The notes under the pieces are model-generated. The model was not told where the DNA came from. It saw only the letters and a program-made list of their open reading frames with translations, and did not search any database. Position numbers and translations under genes: made by a program. A stretch of 64,000 nucleotides of DNA from CAIKMD01 sp963702925 (GTDB lineage: Bacteria; Pseudomonadota; Alphaproteobacteria; ATCC43930; CGMCC-115725): contig OY969771.1 in assembly GCA_963702925.1 (NCBI GenBank), forward strand, positions 3,224,001 through 3,288,000, in the 5' to 3' direction. Each line of letters starts with the position of its first letter. Position 1 is the stretch's first letter. Below are positions 41,835 to 50,218 of this stretch, in pieces.

Positions 41835-43262
41835 ATGGCCGCGCCATCCGCCGATGTCGTCATTGTCGGCGGCGGTCTCGCCGGTTTTGCCGCGGCCTTG
41901 CGGGCGGCGGAGCACGGCTTGCATCCGGTCGTTCTCGAGCAAGGCGGCGACGAGAAATATCTCTGCAATTCGCGCATCACCATGGGCGTGTTCCAGGTCG
42001 CGCTGCACGACATGCTGGGCGGCGCGGAATCCTTGAGCACGGCGATCGACGAAGCGACGCATGGTTATGTCGATGGGCGCTTGCGCGACAAATACGCCGC
42101 CGAGGCAGGGCCCGCGCTGCGCTGGCTGAGAGAGCTCGGCATCCGCACCATCAATGCCGGAGCGGCCACAAGGAGCCTCGCGACCTTGGCGCCGCCCGTG
42201 CTGCGCCGTCCCGGGCTCGATTGGAACGGCCGCGCCGGCGACGTGATGCTGCGCCAGCTTTTGGCGAAGCTGGAAGAGCGCGGCGGAAAGCTGCTGCGCA
42301 ACATGCGCGCGCGCGAGCTGCTGATGGAAGGCGGGCGCTGCGCCGGGGTGACGGCCACGAGCGACGGCGCCTTGCATCGCGTCGAAGCGCGTGCGGTCGT
42401 GCTCGCCGATGGCGGCTTTCAGGCCAATCAGGATTTGCTCAAACGTTTCATCAGCACGCGGCCCGAACGGCTGCTGCAGCGCAACGCCAAATCCGGCCGC
42501 GGCGACGCCTTGATGATGGCCGAGGCGGTGGGCGCCAAACTCTCCGACATGGAATGTTTCTACGGCCATGTCCAAGCGCGCGACGCCCTGCACAATCCGC
42601 AGCTTTGGCCTTATCCGACGATGGATTTCCCGATCGCCGCCGGGATCGCGGTCGATGAGCATGGGCGCCGCTTCACCGATGAAGGCCTGGCCGGTGTCGC
42701 CATCGCCAACGCGATCGCGCGGCTTTCGGACCCGCTCGGCACGGTCGCGATTTTCGACGAAGCGATCTGGCAGGAAAGCGCCAAGATCTATGTCATGTCG
42801 GCCAATCCGTTCCTGGTCGAAACCGGCGCGACCTTCCATCGCGCTGATACGCTCGACGCGTTGGCGGCGCTCGCGGGTTTGCCGCAAGCCGCGCTCGCGG
42901 AAACGGTGAGCCGCTACAACGACGCGGTGGAGACGGACAAGCTCGACCAGCTCGATCCGCCGCGCACCAAGGATATCGGCCATCCCTGGGGCTCGAAGGC
43001 GATGACGATCCGCCAGCCGCCTTTTTATGCAGTGCCGCTTTGCGCGGGGATCACCTATACGATGGGCGGGCTCGCAATCGATCCCGATGCGCGGGTGCTG
43101 CATGCGAGCGGAACTCCGATCGAGGGGCTGTACGCGGCGGGCGGCACGATCGGCGGGCTCGAAGGCGGCCCGTTCACCGGCTATTCCGGCGGCCTCGCCA
43201 AGGCGTTGACCTTCGGCCGGATCGCGGGCGACAGCATCGGCCGCGCTTTGAAAGGTAATTGA
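41835..43262 (+). CDS. FAD-dependent dehydrogenase, fumarate reductase/TcuA-like flavoprotein
   Basis: The 475-residue flavoprotein begins with the dinucleotide motif IVGGGLAGFAAALRAAEHG and ends with the FAD block YAAGGTIGGLEGGPFTGYSGGLAKALTFGRIAG. The central part (FPIAAGIAVDEHGRRFTDEG) is the substrate domain of the fumarate reductase/3-ketosteroid dehydrogenase/tricarballylate dehydrogenase group. It likely introduces or reduces a C=C bond next to a carboxylate. It starts immediately after the preceding M24-like gene and precedes an amidohydrolase by three bases. The electron acceptor is unknown. Confidence 0.83.
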   Translation: MAAPSADVVIVGGGLAGFAAALRAAEHGLHPVVLEQGGDEKYLCNSRITMGVFQVALHDMLGGAESLSTAIDEATHGYVDGRLRDKYAAEAGPALRWLRELGIRTINAGAATRSLATLAPPVLRRPGLDWNGRAGDVMLRQLLAKLEERGGKLLRNMRARELLMEGGRCAGVTATSDGALHRVEARAVVLADGGFQANQDLLKRFISTRPERLLQRNAKSGRGDALMMAEAVGAKLSDMECFYGHVQARDALHNPQLWPYPTMDFPIAAGIAVDEHGRRFTDEGLAGVAIANAIARLSDPLGTVAIFDEAIWQESAKIYVMSANPFLVETGATFHRADTLDALAALAGLPQAALAETVSRYNDAVETDKLDQLDPPRTKDIGHPWGSKAMTIRQPPFYAVPLCAGITYTMGGLAIDPDARVLHASGTPIEGLYAAGGTIGGLEGGPFTGYSGGLAKALTFGRIAGDSIGRALKGN

Positions 43263-43265
43263 GTC

Positions 43266-44195
43266 TTGGCTACGCCGCGCCGCATCGACGTTCATCATCA
43301 CGTCACGCCGCCGAGCTACAGCAAAGCGGCGGCGAAGATCACCTATGGCAATCCGCCGCGCATGGACTGGTCGCTGGCGCGCTCGCTCGAGGATATGGAC
43401 AAGGGCGGCGTCGCGACCGCGATCATCTCGCTGCCGCATCCGGTCACGATCTGGCCGCAGCCCAAGGACGAGCAACGCCGCCTCGCGCGCGACTGGAACG
43501 AATTCGTCGCCAAGATTGCGTCGGATCATCCCGGGCGCTTCGGGCTGTTCGCGTCATTGCCCATGCTCGACATCGAGGGCAGCTTGCGCGAGATCGAATA
43601 CGCGCTCGATACGCTCAAGGCCGACGGCATCAATCTGATGACCAATATCGGCGACAAGTGGCTGGGCGATCCTTATTACGATCCGGTGTTCGACGAACTC
43701 AACCGGCGCAAGGCCGTGGTCTACACCCATCCGATCGCGCCGACCTGTCTCCATGACTGCCTGCCGGGCGTCAATGATTCGATCGTCGAGTTCGGTTCAG
43801 ACACGACGCGCGCGATCGCGCGTCTGTTGTTCTCGGGCGCGGCCGCGCGTTTTGCGGACATACGTTTCATCTTCTCCCATGCCGGCGGCACCATGCCGTT
43901 TCTGGTGGAGCGCTTCGAGCGCGCGCCCGGCCGCTGGGCGCCGCCGGTCGAAGGCGGCGCGCTGCATCATTTGAAGCGCTTTCATTACGACACGGCTCAG
44001 GCCGCGCATCCCTGGGCGCTGATGGGCCTTACCCGCCTGGTGGCGAACACGCAGATTTTGTTCGGCACGGATTTTCCCTATCGCAGCGCGGCGGAAACCG
44101 CGCAAGGGATCATCGATTTCGGCTTTACGCCGAGCGAGCTTCAAGCCATTGACCGCGGCAACGCCGAACGCCTTATGCCGCGCTGGCGAGGTTAG
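43266..44195 (+). CDS. Amidohydrolase, ACMSD-like
   Basis: The 309-residue metal-dependent TIM barrel begins at TTG (43266) and carries the HxH metal motif in RIDVHHHVTPP at residues 6-16. Later blocks are VVYTHPIAPTC, FIFSHAGGTMPF and QILFGTDFPYR, the full ACMSD/isoorotate decarboxylase-type set. It may decarboxylate or hydrate a semialdehyde or unsaturated acid. Last gene of the M24-M24-FAD-amidohydrolase operon, followed by a RIME-like repeat. Compared with the amidohydrolase at 25116, the N-terminal HxH is intact, so the two are not interchangeable copies. Confidence 0.86.
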   Translation: MATPRRIDVHHHVTPPSYSKAAAKITYGNPPRMDWSLARSLEDMDKGGVATAIISLPHPVTIWPQPKDEQRRLARDWNEFVAKIASDHPGRFGLFASLPMLDIEGSLREIEYALDTLKADGINLMTNIGDKWLGDPYYDPVFDELNRRKAVVYTHPIAPTCLHDCLPGVNDSIVEFGSDTTRAIARLLFSGAAARFADIRFIFSHAGGTMPFLVERFERAPGRWAPPVEGGALHHLKRFHYDTAQAAHPWALMGLTRLVANTQILFGTDFPYRSAAETAQGIIDFGFTPSELQAIDRGNAERLMPRWRG

Positions 44196-44291
44196 AACAT
44201 GATCCGTTTCGGTAGAATCGGATCATGTTCTCGATTCCTTGATTTGGTCGCATTTTCTGCGGCGAACCGCTGCACACTTCGCCGGAAAATG
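44195..44291. repeat. RIME-like intergenic palindrome pair
   Basis: The gap between convergent genes contains two inverted repeats. GAACATGATCCG (44195-44206) is the exact complement of CGGATCATGTTC (44219-44230) around a 12-base loop. CATTTTC-CGGCGAA at 44251-44266 (with two extra bases) pairs with TTCGCCGGAAAATG at 44278-44291. This composite form, with an AGCATTTTCCGGCGAA-type arm, is common in rhizobial and related genomes. It may be a non-autonomous mobile repeat and may also terminate both genes. Confidence 0.8.
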
Positions 44292-44300
44292 CTCTAAGCC

Positions 44301-45542
44301 TCAGCGCACATCTTCGAGCGCGAAGCCCGCGACGCGCTTATATTGGTCGCTGAGCGCCCGCAGCTCGGATTGGGTGATGATCTTATCGAGATTGTCGTAA
44401 GGCCGATCGCCGACCAACTCCTCGACCCGGATATTGATGAAATCGGGCGGATGCTCGCGGTTGGTGCGCACGACCTTGGCCGTCGCCTCGAGCCGCTTGC
44501 TCTCGTAATCCTTGATCGCCGTCGCCGGATCGGTGTGGCGTTCCAAGAGATCGGCGAGGCTGCGCGCGTCGATCAAGGCTTGGGCGGCGCCGTTCGAGCC
44601 GCGCGGATACATCGGATGCGCGGCGTCGCCCGCGAGCGTGATCCGCCCGAAGGTCCAGCGCGGAATCGGGTCTTTGTCGACCATCGGATATTCGAGGATC
44701 GTCTCGGCGTTGCGGATGAGTTCGCCGACATCGAGCCAGTCGAATTTCCAGTTCTGATAGATCGGCAGGAAATCTTCGAGCTTGCCCGGTTTGTTCCAAT
44801 CATTCTTGTCGAGATTGGCGGTTTGGATCTCGGCCATCCAATTGATGAGCTGGTTTCCCTTTCCGTCGACATCGTCGATGATCGGATAGACCACGATCTT
44901 GCCGGTGCGGATCGAGCCGATACGCATATAAGAGCGCCCGGTGAGGATCGGCTTGCGCCTGGTCACGCCGCGCCAGGTATTGATGCCGGCAAATGCGAGC
45001 TGCTCGTCGGGATAGAATTGCCGCCGCACGGCCGAATTGACGCCGTCGCAACCGATGGCGACATCGGCCCGCACCGGCTCGAGCATTTTGCCGGTGGCGG
45101 TTTCGCGCAGCCGCAAGGTCACGCCGCTGTCGTCCTGCTCGATCCCGACGCATTGCCGGTTGGTGACGATGCGGTCCGGCCCGAGCGCCGCCAGCGCGGC
45201 TTTATAGAGCACCATGTGCAGGCGGCCGCGATGGATGCCCAGCTCGGGAAAACGGTAGCCGGCAAATTTTCCGCGCGGCTCCTTGTAGAGAAGCTGGCCG
45301 AACCGGTTGAAGAAGCAGCTTTCCTGATTCTCGATGCCGAGGGATTTAAGCTCGTCGAGCAGACCCAGCTCGCTCAGCTCGCGGGTGGCGTGGGGCAAGA
45401 GCGTGATGCCGACGCCGAGCTCTTTGATCTCGGGCGCGCTTTCGAAGACGCGGCACGAAACACCGCGCCGGTTCAGGTTCAGCGCAAGCGCGAGGCCCGC
45501 GACGCCGCCGCCGACGATGGCAACCGATTTCGTTTCACTCAT
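44301..45542 (-). CDS. FAD-dependent monooxygenase, 3-hydroxybenzoate 6-hydroxylase-like
   Basis: The 413-residue group-A hydroxylase has the first FAD motif GGGVAG at 11-16, the middle motif DVAIGCDGVNSAVRR and the second FAD block GRITLAGDAAHPMYPRGSNGAAQALIDA. The family oxidises aromatic acids with NAD(P)H. It starts 28 bases after the Liv-type binding protein gene on the same strand, giving a possible operon of two binding proteins plus this hydroxylase. It differs from the other FAD monooxygenase (28527-29717) across most of its length and therefore probably has another substrate. Confidence 0.86.
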   Translation of the reverse strand: MSETKSVAIVGGGVAGLALALNLNRRGVSCRVFESAPEIKELGVGITLLPHATRELSELGLLDELKSLGIENQESCFFNRFGQLLYKEPRGKFAGYRFPELGIHRGRLHMVLYKAALAALGPDRIVTNRQCVGIEQDDSGVTLRLRETATGKMLEPVRADVAIGCDGVNSAVRRQFYPDEQLAFAGINTWRGVTRRKPILTGRSYMRIGSIRTGKIVVYPIIDDVDGKGNQLINWMAEIQTANLDKNDWNKPGKLEDFLPIYQNWKFDWLDVGELIRNAETILEYPMVDKDPIPRWTFGRITLAGDAAHPMYPRGSNGAAQALIDARSLADLLERHTDPATAIKDYESKRLEATAKVVRTNREHPPDFINIRVEELVGDRPYDNLDKIITQSELRALSDQYKRVAGFALEDVR

Positions 45543-45570
45543 CCTTGCGCCTCGCTCCTCCCTTGCGCCG

Positions 45571-46767
45571 TCACTTGGGCGGGTTCAACTCTTTCCACGG
45601 GTCCTTGACGTTCGGGATCGTGTCGAACTCGACATTGGCAAGCTTGCCGCTCTTCATCTCGGTCTTGCGGATATAGACGTTCTGGACGATGTCGCGCGTC
45701 GCCGGATCGATCGAGATCGGTCCGCGCGGGCTGTTGTCGGTCTTCCAATGCGACAGGAACGCGATCGCCTCGTCGCCGGTGAACTTGCCGTTGGTTGCCT
45801 TGATGAGATCGAAGACAGCGTTCATGCCGTCCCAGCCATCGGCCGAGAGGAAGTCCGGCGAGGTCTTGTCGCCATAGGTCTTCGCCCAGGCGGCAACGAA
45901 CGCCTTGTTCGCGGGCCGGTCCGCGGCCGCCGAATAATTGCCGGCGGTAATCACACCCTCGGCGACGGCGCCCATATTGGGCAGCTCCTCGTCGGGAACC
46001 AGGTCTTGCGTCGAGACGATGTTGATCCCCGCCTCGCGCACGCCGAGATCCTTGATCGCTTTCATCATCGAGGTAGCCTGCGTGCCGGCCGGAACCCAGA
46101 CGAAGGCTACGTCGGGCTTCGCGTCCCTGATGCGTTGGACGACCGGCGGAAAGTCGGGGCTTGCCGGCGAAAAAGCGATCGAGCCGACGATTTGGCCGCC
46201 GGCATCGGTAAAGCCCTTCTTGAACGCGTCATCGGCGTCGTGGCCGGGGATGAAGTCGCTGACGGCGGTGAACGCCTTTTTCCAGCCCTGCTTCACCGCC
46301 CATTGCCCCATGGGCAGAGCGGTGTGCCATTGCGTGAACGAGACGCGCACGACATAGGGCGAAATCCGGGTGATCGCCGTGCCTGCGGCGTTGGTGATAA
46401 TCAGCGGCACCTTGGCCTCCGCGGTCAGCGGCGCGATCGCCGCGGCGACCGGCGACGCGACCACGCCGAAGAGAAGCTGCACATGGTCGCGCGTGATGAG
46501 CTCTTGCGCCACGCGCTTGCCGGTCTCGGGCGTCGAGGTGTCGTCGCGCTTGATGACCTCGATCGTGACGCCGGCAGGCAAATCCTTCTCGTGTTCCTTT
46601 ACGTAAAGCGCGACGCCCTTGTCCATCTGGTCGCCCGGTTGGGCGAGGAAGCCCGAATAGCTGTTCACGAAGCCGATCTTGATATGCGTCTGAGCCGAAG
46701 CTGGCGCAGCCAAACCAAGAAGCGCGAAAGCCGCTACAGCGAGCGTCACGGTCCAGTTCTTTGTCAT
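45571..46767 (-). CDS. LivK-type periplasmic binding protein of a branched-chain amino-acid-like ABC transporter
   Basis: The 398-residue protein has a signal peptide (hydrophobic core near 8-20, cleavage near ASA-Q at about residue 26) and the type I periplasmic-binding fold. Blocks include IKIGFVNSYSGFLAQPGDQMDKGVALYV, VQLLFGVVASPVAAAIAPL and FVWVPAGTQATSMMKAIKDLG. Such proteins feed LivHMGF importers; the only such importer here is at 21704-25014, 20 kb away, and it lacks a local binding protein. That makes this a good candidate partner, which is inference. It precedes an aromatic hydroxylase gene, so the ligand is probably aromatic. Confidence 0.86.
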   Translation of the reverse strand: MTKNWTVTLAVAAFALLGLAAPASAQTHIKIGFVNSYSGFLAQPGDQMDKGVALYVKEHEKDLPAGVTIEVIKRDDTSTPETGKRVAQELITRDHVQLLFGVVASPVAAAIAPLTAEAKVPLIITNAAGTAITRISPYVVRVSFTQWHTALPMGQWAVKQGWKKAFTAVSDFIPGHDADDAFKKGFTDAGGQIVGSIAFSPASPDFPPVVQRIRDAKPDVAFVWVPAGTQATSMMKAIKDLGVREAGINIVSTQDLVPDEELPNMGAVAEGVITAGNYSAAADRPANKAFVAAWAKTYGDKTSPDFLSADGWDGMNAVFDLIKATNGKFTGDEAIAFLSHWKTDNSPRGPISIDPATRDIVQNVYIRKTEMKSGKLANVEFDTIPNVKDPWKELNPPK

Positions 46768-46786
46768 GGCGTTCCCCCTGAAAGTT

Positions 46787-47815
46787 CTATTTTACGAATT
46801 CGTTGGTCGCGAGCGCGTCGTAGGAAGAGAGCTTTTCCTCCGGCTTCATCAGCCCCGCATCGATATTGAAGACCTCGGCGTTCTCCATGCCCTTTTTGTC
46901 GACCAGCGGCGGATTGGGGCTGATCTTGCGCACCGATTCGAATGCCGCGGCGAGCGCCTTCGGGTCAAGCTTGGAAAAGCGCTTTTGCAAGAGCGCGAGC
47001 GCCTCGACGGGATGGTCGTGAAGATAAGCCTCGGCCTCGACGAAAGACGCGCCCATGCCTTCGCACAAGGGGCGGCGCTTCTGGCAGGTCTCGGGTCGGG
47101 TCACGACGACGTTGTTGGCGAAAGGCTCGAGGTCCGCGGGCTCGCCGTCGGGGCCGCTCGCAAGCATCACGGCGCTGCCCGCCACCACCGGGATCAGCGG
47201 CCAAGGCGGTGACATGGCGTAACCGTCGATCTGCTTGCTCTCGAAGGCCGCGACCATGTTCGGCGGCTGCATGAAGGGGATCTGGACGTCGTCGATGCTG
47301 ATCCCCGCGCGTTTGACCATCAGCAGCACGTAAGCGTGGATCAACGAGCCGGTGGCGTCGACGGCGATGGTGTGGCCGCGCAGCAGCGCCGCGCGTTTTT
47401 CGAACGGCGCTTTGGGATCGAAGCCGGCGGCCTCGGCGATTTCCTTGCGCAGCGCGACCTGGATGATGGGCTTGTTCGAGGTCTCGGCGATCGCCAACAG
47501 GCTCTGGCCCTTGGCTGCCGCACGGGTCAGCGACAGCGAGGAAGGCTGCGCGAAATCGGCGCTGCCCGAGATCACGGCGTTGATCGCGCCGACGCCGGGA
47601 ATTTCGATTTGCTTCACGTTGAGGCCGTGCTTGGCGAAGATCCCGAGATCCTCGGCGAGATAGGCGGCGCTGAAGGACAGGCTGAAGGCCGGATTGGCCA
47701 GCACGACATCTTGAAGCTTGGCGTCGTCGGCGCGCGCGGGCGCGGCGATCGTGCCGGCCAGCATAAGGACCAATCCGGTCGCGGCCATCAACGGCGTCGC
47801 GGCACTGCGTTGCAT
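46787..47815 (-). CDS. Periplasmic solute-binding protein, NitT/TauT type (orphan)
   Basis: The 342-residue protein has a signal peptide (MLAGTIAAPARA-DD near residue 29) and the two-lobed NMT1/SsuA-like fold, with blocks FSAAYLAEDLGIFAKHGLNVKQIEIPGVGAINAVISGSADFAQP split by a small linker, and later PNMVAAFESKQIDGYAMSPPWPLI. It is expected to bind an anion such as a sulfonate, nitrate or aromatic acid. It is upstream of the LivK-type gene by 19 bases on the same strand, so one transcript may carry two unrelated binding proteins and a hydroxylase. No TauBC/SsuBC permease is nearby. Confidence 0.82.
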   Translation of the reverse strand: MQRSAATPLMAATGLVLMLAGTIAAPARADDAKLQDVVLANPAFSLSFSAAYLAEDLGIFAKHGLNVKQIEIPGVGAINAVISGSADFAQPSSLSLTRAAAKGQSLLAIAETSNKPIIQVALRKEIAEAAGFDPKAPFEKRAALLRGHTIAVDATGSLIHAYVLLMVKRAGISIDDVQIPFMQPPNMVAAFESKQIDGYAMSPPWPLIPVVAGSAVMLASGPDGEPADLEPFANNVVVTRPETCQKRRPLCEGMGASFVEAEAYLHDHPVEALALLQKRFSKLDPKALAAAFESVRKISPNPPLVDKKGMENAEVFNIDAGLMKPEEKLSSYDALATNEFVK

Positions 47816-47850
47816 AGAGCCTCCCTTTGATAGACGGATGGTAAGCGCGC

Positions 47851-48810
47851 TTAGACGCGCGGCTTGATCACGCGGACCGGCTTGCCGTCGAGGAAAGCGC
47901 GGATGTTCTCGACGGCGCTGCCGTAATTGATGCGCAGGTTTTCCTCGATCACATAGCCGAGATGCGGGGTCAGGACGACATTGTCGAGCTCGAGAAACGG
48001 GTGATCCTTCGGCACCGGCTCGCGGTCGTAAACGTCGATCGCGGCGCCGGCGATGCGGCGTCCTTTCAAGGCGGCGAGCAAAGCCGCTTCGTCGACGATC
48101 GGTCCGCGCGACGTATTGACGAGATAGGCGGTCGGCTTCATGCGCGCGAGTTCGGCCGCGCCGACAAGGCCGCGGCTCGACTCGCTGAGCCCGACATGAA
48201 TCGTGACGATGTCGGCGCGCTCGAACAGCTCGTTCTTATCGACGCGTTTGACGCCGGCCTCGGCCGCGCGCGCATCGGTGAGGCTGCGGCTCCACGCGAT
48301 CAACTCGAGGCCGAAGGCTTTGCCATAGTTCGCAACCATGGTGCCGAGCCGCCCAAGGCCGATAATGCCGAGCGTTTTGCCCTTGGCGCCAAAACCCATG
48401 GTCGTCTGCCACCGCCCTTGGCGTATGGCGCGATCCTCGCGCGGGATGTTGCGCAGCAGCGCCAGGATCAAGCCCCAGGTCAGCTCTGCCGTGGAATGGC
48501 CGAGCCCGTCCGTGCCGCAAAACACGATGCCGCGCTCGGCCAAGGCGGCAGCGTCGATCGACGCGTTGTGCATGCCGGTGGTGATGACGAGCTTCAGGTT
48601 CGGCAGCTTCTCGATCAGCGGCCGGCGCAGAGGTGTGCGCTCGCGCATCAGGACCAGACACTCGAAGGTATGGAGGCGCTTCGCCAACGTGTCGGGATCG
48701 GCGATGTGCTCGGGAAACGCCTCGATCTGGACCTCGGGGTGAAGGCTTTTCCAATCGGCCAGGCGCAGCGCGACGCCTTGATAATCGTCGAGAATGGCCA
48801 CGCGCGTCAT
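47851..48810 (-). CDS. D-2-hydroxyacid dehydrogenase family protein
   Basis: The 319-residue NAD(P)-dependent dehydrogenase has the dinucleotide motif GLGRLG at 151-156 and the catalytic triad R235 (NTSRGPIVDE), E264 (YDREPVP) and H283 (LTPHLGY). It interconverts a 2-keto acid and a D-2-hydroxy acid. The ATG at 48810 gives the native start MTRVAILDDYQGVA; a much longer open frame upstream is antisense to the CoA-transferase. It lies downstream of none of the catabolic operons and diverges from the CoA-transferase across 132 bases that carry twin hairpins. The specific substrate is unknown. Confidence 0.9.
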   Translation of the reverse strand: MTRVAILDDYQGVALRLADWKSLHPEVQIEAFPEHIADPDTLAKRLHTFECLVLMRERTPLRRPLIEKLPNLKLVITTGMHNASIDAAALAERGIVFCGTDGLGHSTAELTWGLILALLRNIPREDRAIRQGRWQTTMGFGAKGKTLGIIGLGRLGTMVANYGKAFGLELIAWSRSLTDARAAEAGVKRVDKNELFERADIVTIHVGLSESSRGLVGAAELARMKPTAYLVNTSRGPIVDEAALLAALKGRRIAGAAIDVYDREPVPKDHPFLELDNVVLTPHLGYVIEENLRINYGSAVENIRAFLDGKPVRVIKPRV

Positions 48811-48850
48811 CTTGAGCCGCCTCCCTCTTAAACCGCTTGCGCGCATTGTG

Positions 48851-48897
48851 GCGCCGGCTTTCGGCGCGCGCAAGACGAGCGCCGGCTTTCGGCGCGC
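48851..48897. repeat. Tandem identical hairpins upstream of a CoA-transferase gene
   Basis: The same 19 bases, GCGCCGGCTTTCGGCGCGC, occur at 48851-48869 and again at 48879-48897. Each copy is itself a hairpin with arms GCGCCG and CGGCGC around GCTTT. They lie in the divergent gap between the dehydrogenase and CoA-transferase genes. They could be an operator pair, a translational hairpin or a small tandem duplication. Confidence 0.7.
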
Positions 48898-48942
48898 CGG
48901 CCGATCGCCTATCCTCGCCGCGCCATTCGCAAGAGGCACGTC

Positions 48943-50064
48943 ATGAGCGCAGCGCTCGAAGGCATCCTGGTCGTGGCGTTGGAACAGGCTGTGGCGGCGC
49001 CGCTGGCGAGCTGCCGCTTGGCCGATGCCGGCGCGCGCGTCATCAAGATCGAGCGGCCGGAAGGCGACTTCGCGCGGTATTACGACAAGGCCGCACGCGG
49101 CCAAAGCAGCTACTTCGTATGGCTCAATCGCGGCAAGGAATCGTTGGTGCTCGACATCAAGGACGAAGCCGATCGCGCTTTGCTGTCGCGCATCCTCGCC
49201 CGCGCCGATGTCTTCGTGCAGAATCTCGCACCCGGCGCCGCTGCGCGCGCCGGTTTCGATCCGGCCGCGTTGCGCCGCCAATGGCCACGGCTGATCGCTT
49301 GTTCGATTGCGGGCTATGGCGAGGCCGGGCCTTACCGCGACATGAAGGCCTATGATCTGCTGATTCAAGGCGAGACCGGCCTTGCCGAAGTCACCGGCTC
49401 GCCCGAAGCGCCCGGCCGTGTCGGCGTGTCGGTCTCCGATATCGCTGCCGGGCTCAACGCCTATGCCGCGATTCTCGAAGCGCTTTATCGCCGCGCGCGC
49501 ACGGGCGAGGGCGCGCTTATCCAGATTTCGCTGTTCGATGCGACCGCCGAATGGATGGCGGTGCCGTTCATGCACCACGCATATGGCGGCACGGCGCCCG
49601 CGCGCGTCGGCGTGCGCCATCCCTCGATCGCGCCTTACGGCGCCTTCGCGACCGGCGACGGCAAAGCGATCATCCTCGGCATCCAGAACGAACGCGAATG
49701 GGTGCGATTCTGCGACAAGGTGCTGGGCCAGCCCGAACTCGCCGCGGATGGGCGCTTTGCCGACAATGTCCGGCGCGTCGCGAATCGCGCGGCGCTCGAA
49801 GCGATCATCGCGTCCGCCTTTGCGGGGCTGACCCGTGTCGCCGTCGCCGAAAGCTTGGCGAAGGCCGGGATCGCTTATGGCAATCTCAACAGCGTCGCGG
49901 ATTTCGCGCGCCATCCCCAGCTGCGCTTGATGGAAACCCCGACCGCTTGCGGGCCGGTCGCGCTGCCGGCGCCGCCGACATGGGGTGGGGCCGGGGCCGC
50001 ACGGCCCGTCCCCGAGCTCGGTCAGCACAATGTTGCCATCCGCCGCGAATTTGCGGATAGCTGA
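48943..50064 (+). CDS. CaiB/BaiF family CoA-transferase
   Basis: The 373-residue class III CoA-transferase has the catalytic aspartate D138 in KAYDLLIQGETG, plus the opening block GILVVALEQAVAAPLASCRLADAGARVIKIE and VWLNRGKESLVLDIK. It moves CoA between an acyl-CoA and a free acid, in this context possibly activating an aromatic or dicarboxylic acid. At 373 residues it is slightly shorter than the usual 390-430. The ATG lies 45 bases after the second of the two identical hairpins. Confidence 0.88.
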   Translation: MSAALEGILVVALEQAVAAPLASCRLADAGARVIKIERPEGDFARYYDKAARGQSSYFVWLNRGKESLVLDIKDEADRALLSRILARADVFVQNLAPGAAARAGFDPAALRRQWPRLIACSIAGYGEAGPYRDMKAYDLLIQGETGLAEVTGSPEAPGRVGVSVSDIAAGLNAYAAILEALYRRARTGEGALIQISLFDATAEWMAVPFMHHAYGGTAPARVGVRHPSIAPYGAFATGDGKAIILGIQNEREWVRFCDKVLGQPELAADGRFADNVRRVANRAALEAIIASAFAGLTRVAVAESLAKAGIAYGNLNSVADFARHPQLRLMETPTACGPVALPAPPTWGGAGAARPVPELGQHNVAIRREFADS

Positions 50065-50083
50065 TCTGCGACATCGCGCCGCA

Positions 50084-50218
50084 GCACAAATTGTGCATTG
50101 CACCATAATGACTTAGAATGCCGCCAAAACGGGGCATAAACCTGTGCATAAATAAAATTATTGCAGGCGCGATTTTGGCGTTGATTTGGCAGGGCTACTG
50201 CACCATATTGTGCATTGC
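50084..50218 (+). promoter_or_regulatory. NtrC-like repeats and sigma-54-type promoter ahead of the sRNA
   Basis: GCACAAATTGTGC at 50084-50096 is a perfect palindrome. The 12-mer ATTGTGCATTGC occurs at 50090-50101 and 50207-50218, and TGCACCATA occurs at 50099-50107 and 50199-50207, exactly 100 bases apart. A -24/-12 element is present: GG at 50188-50189 and GC at 50200-50201 with ten bases between (TGGCAGGGCTACTGCA, canonical TGGCACG-N4-TTGCA). TGCACC elements are NtrC-type half sites. The arrangement of an upstream site about 100 bases from a sigma-54 core is classic, but sigma-54 use is not proven. Confidence 0.6.

Noticed and set aside
40704..43529. 941-codon minus-strand open frame
   Set aside because: It is antisense to the M24-like and FAD dehydrogenase genes, is Arg/Asp/His rich and shows no domain; long antisense frames are expected in GC-rich DNA.
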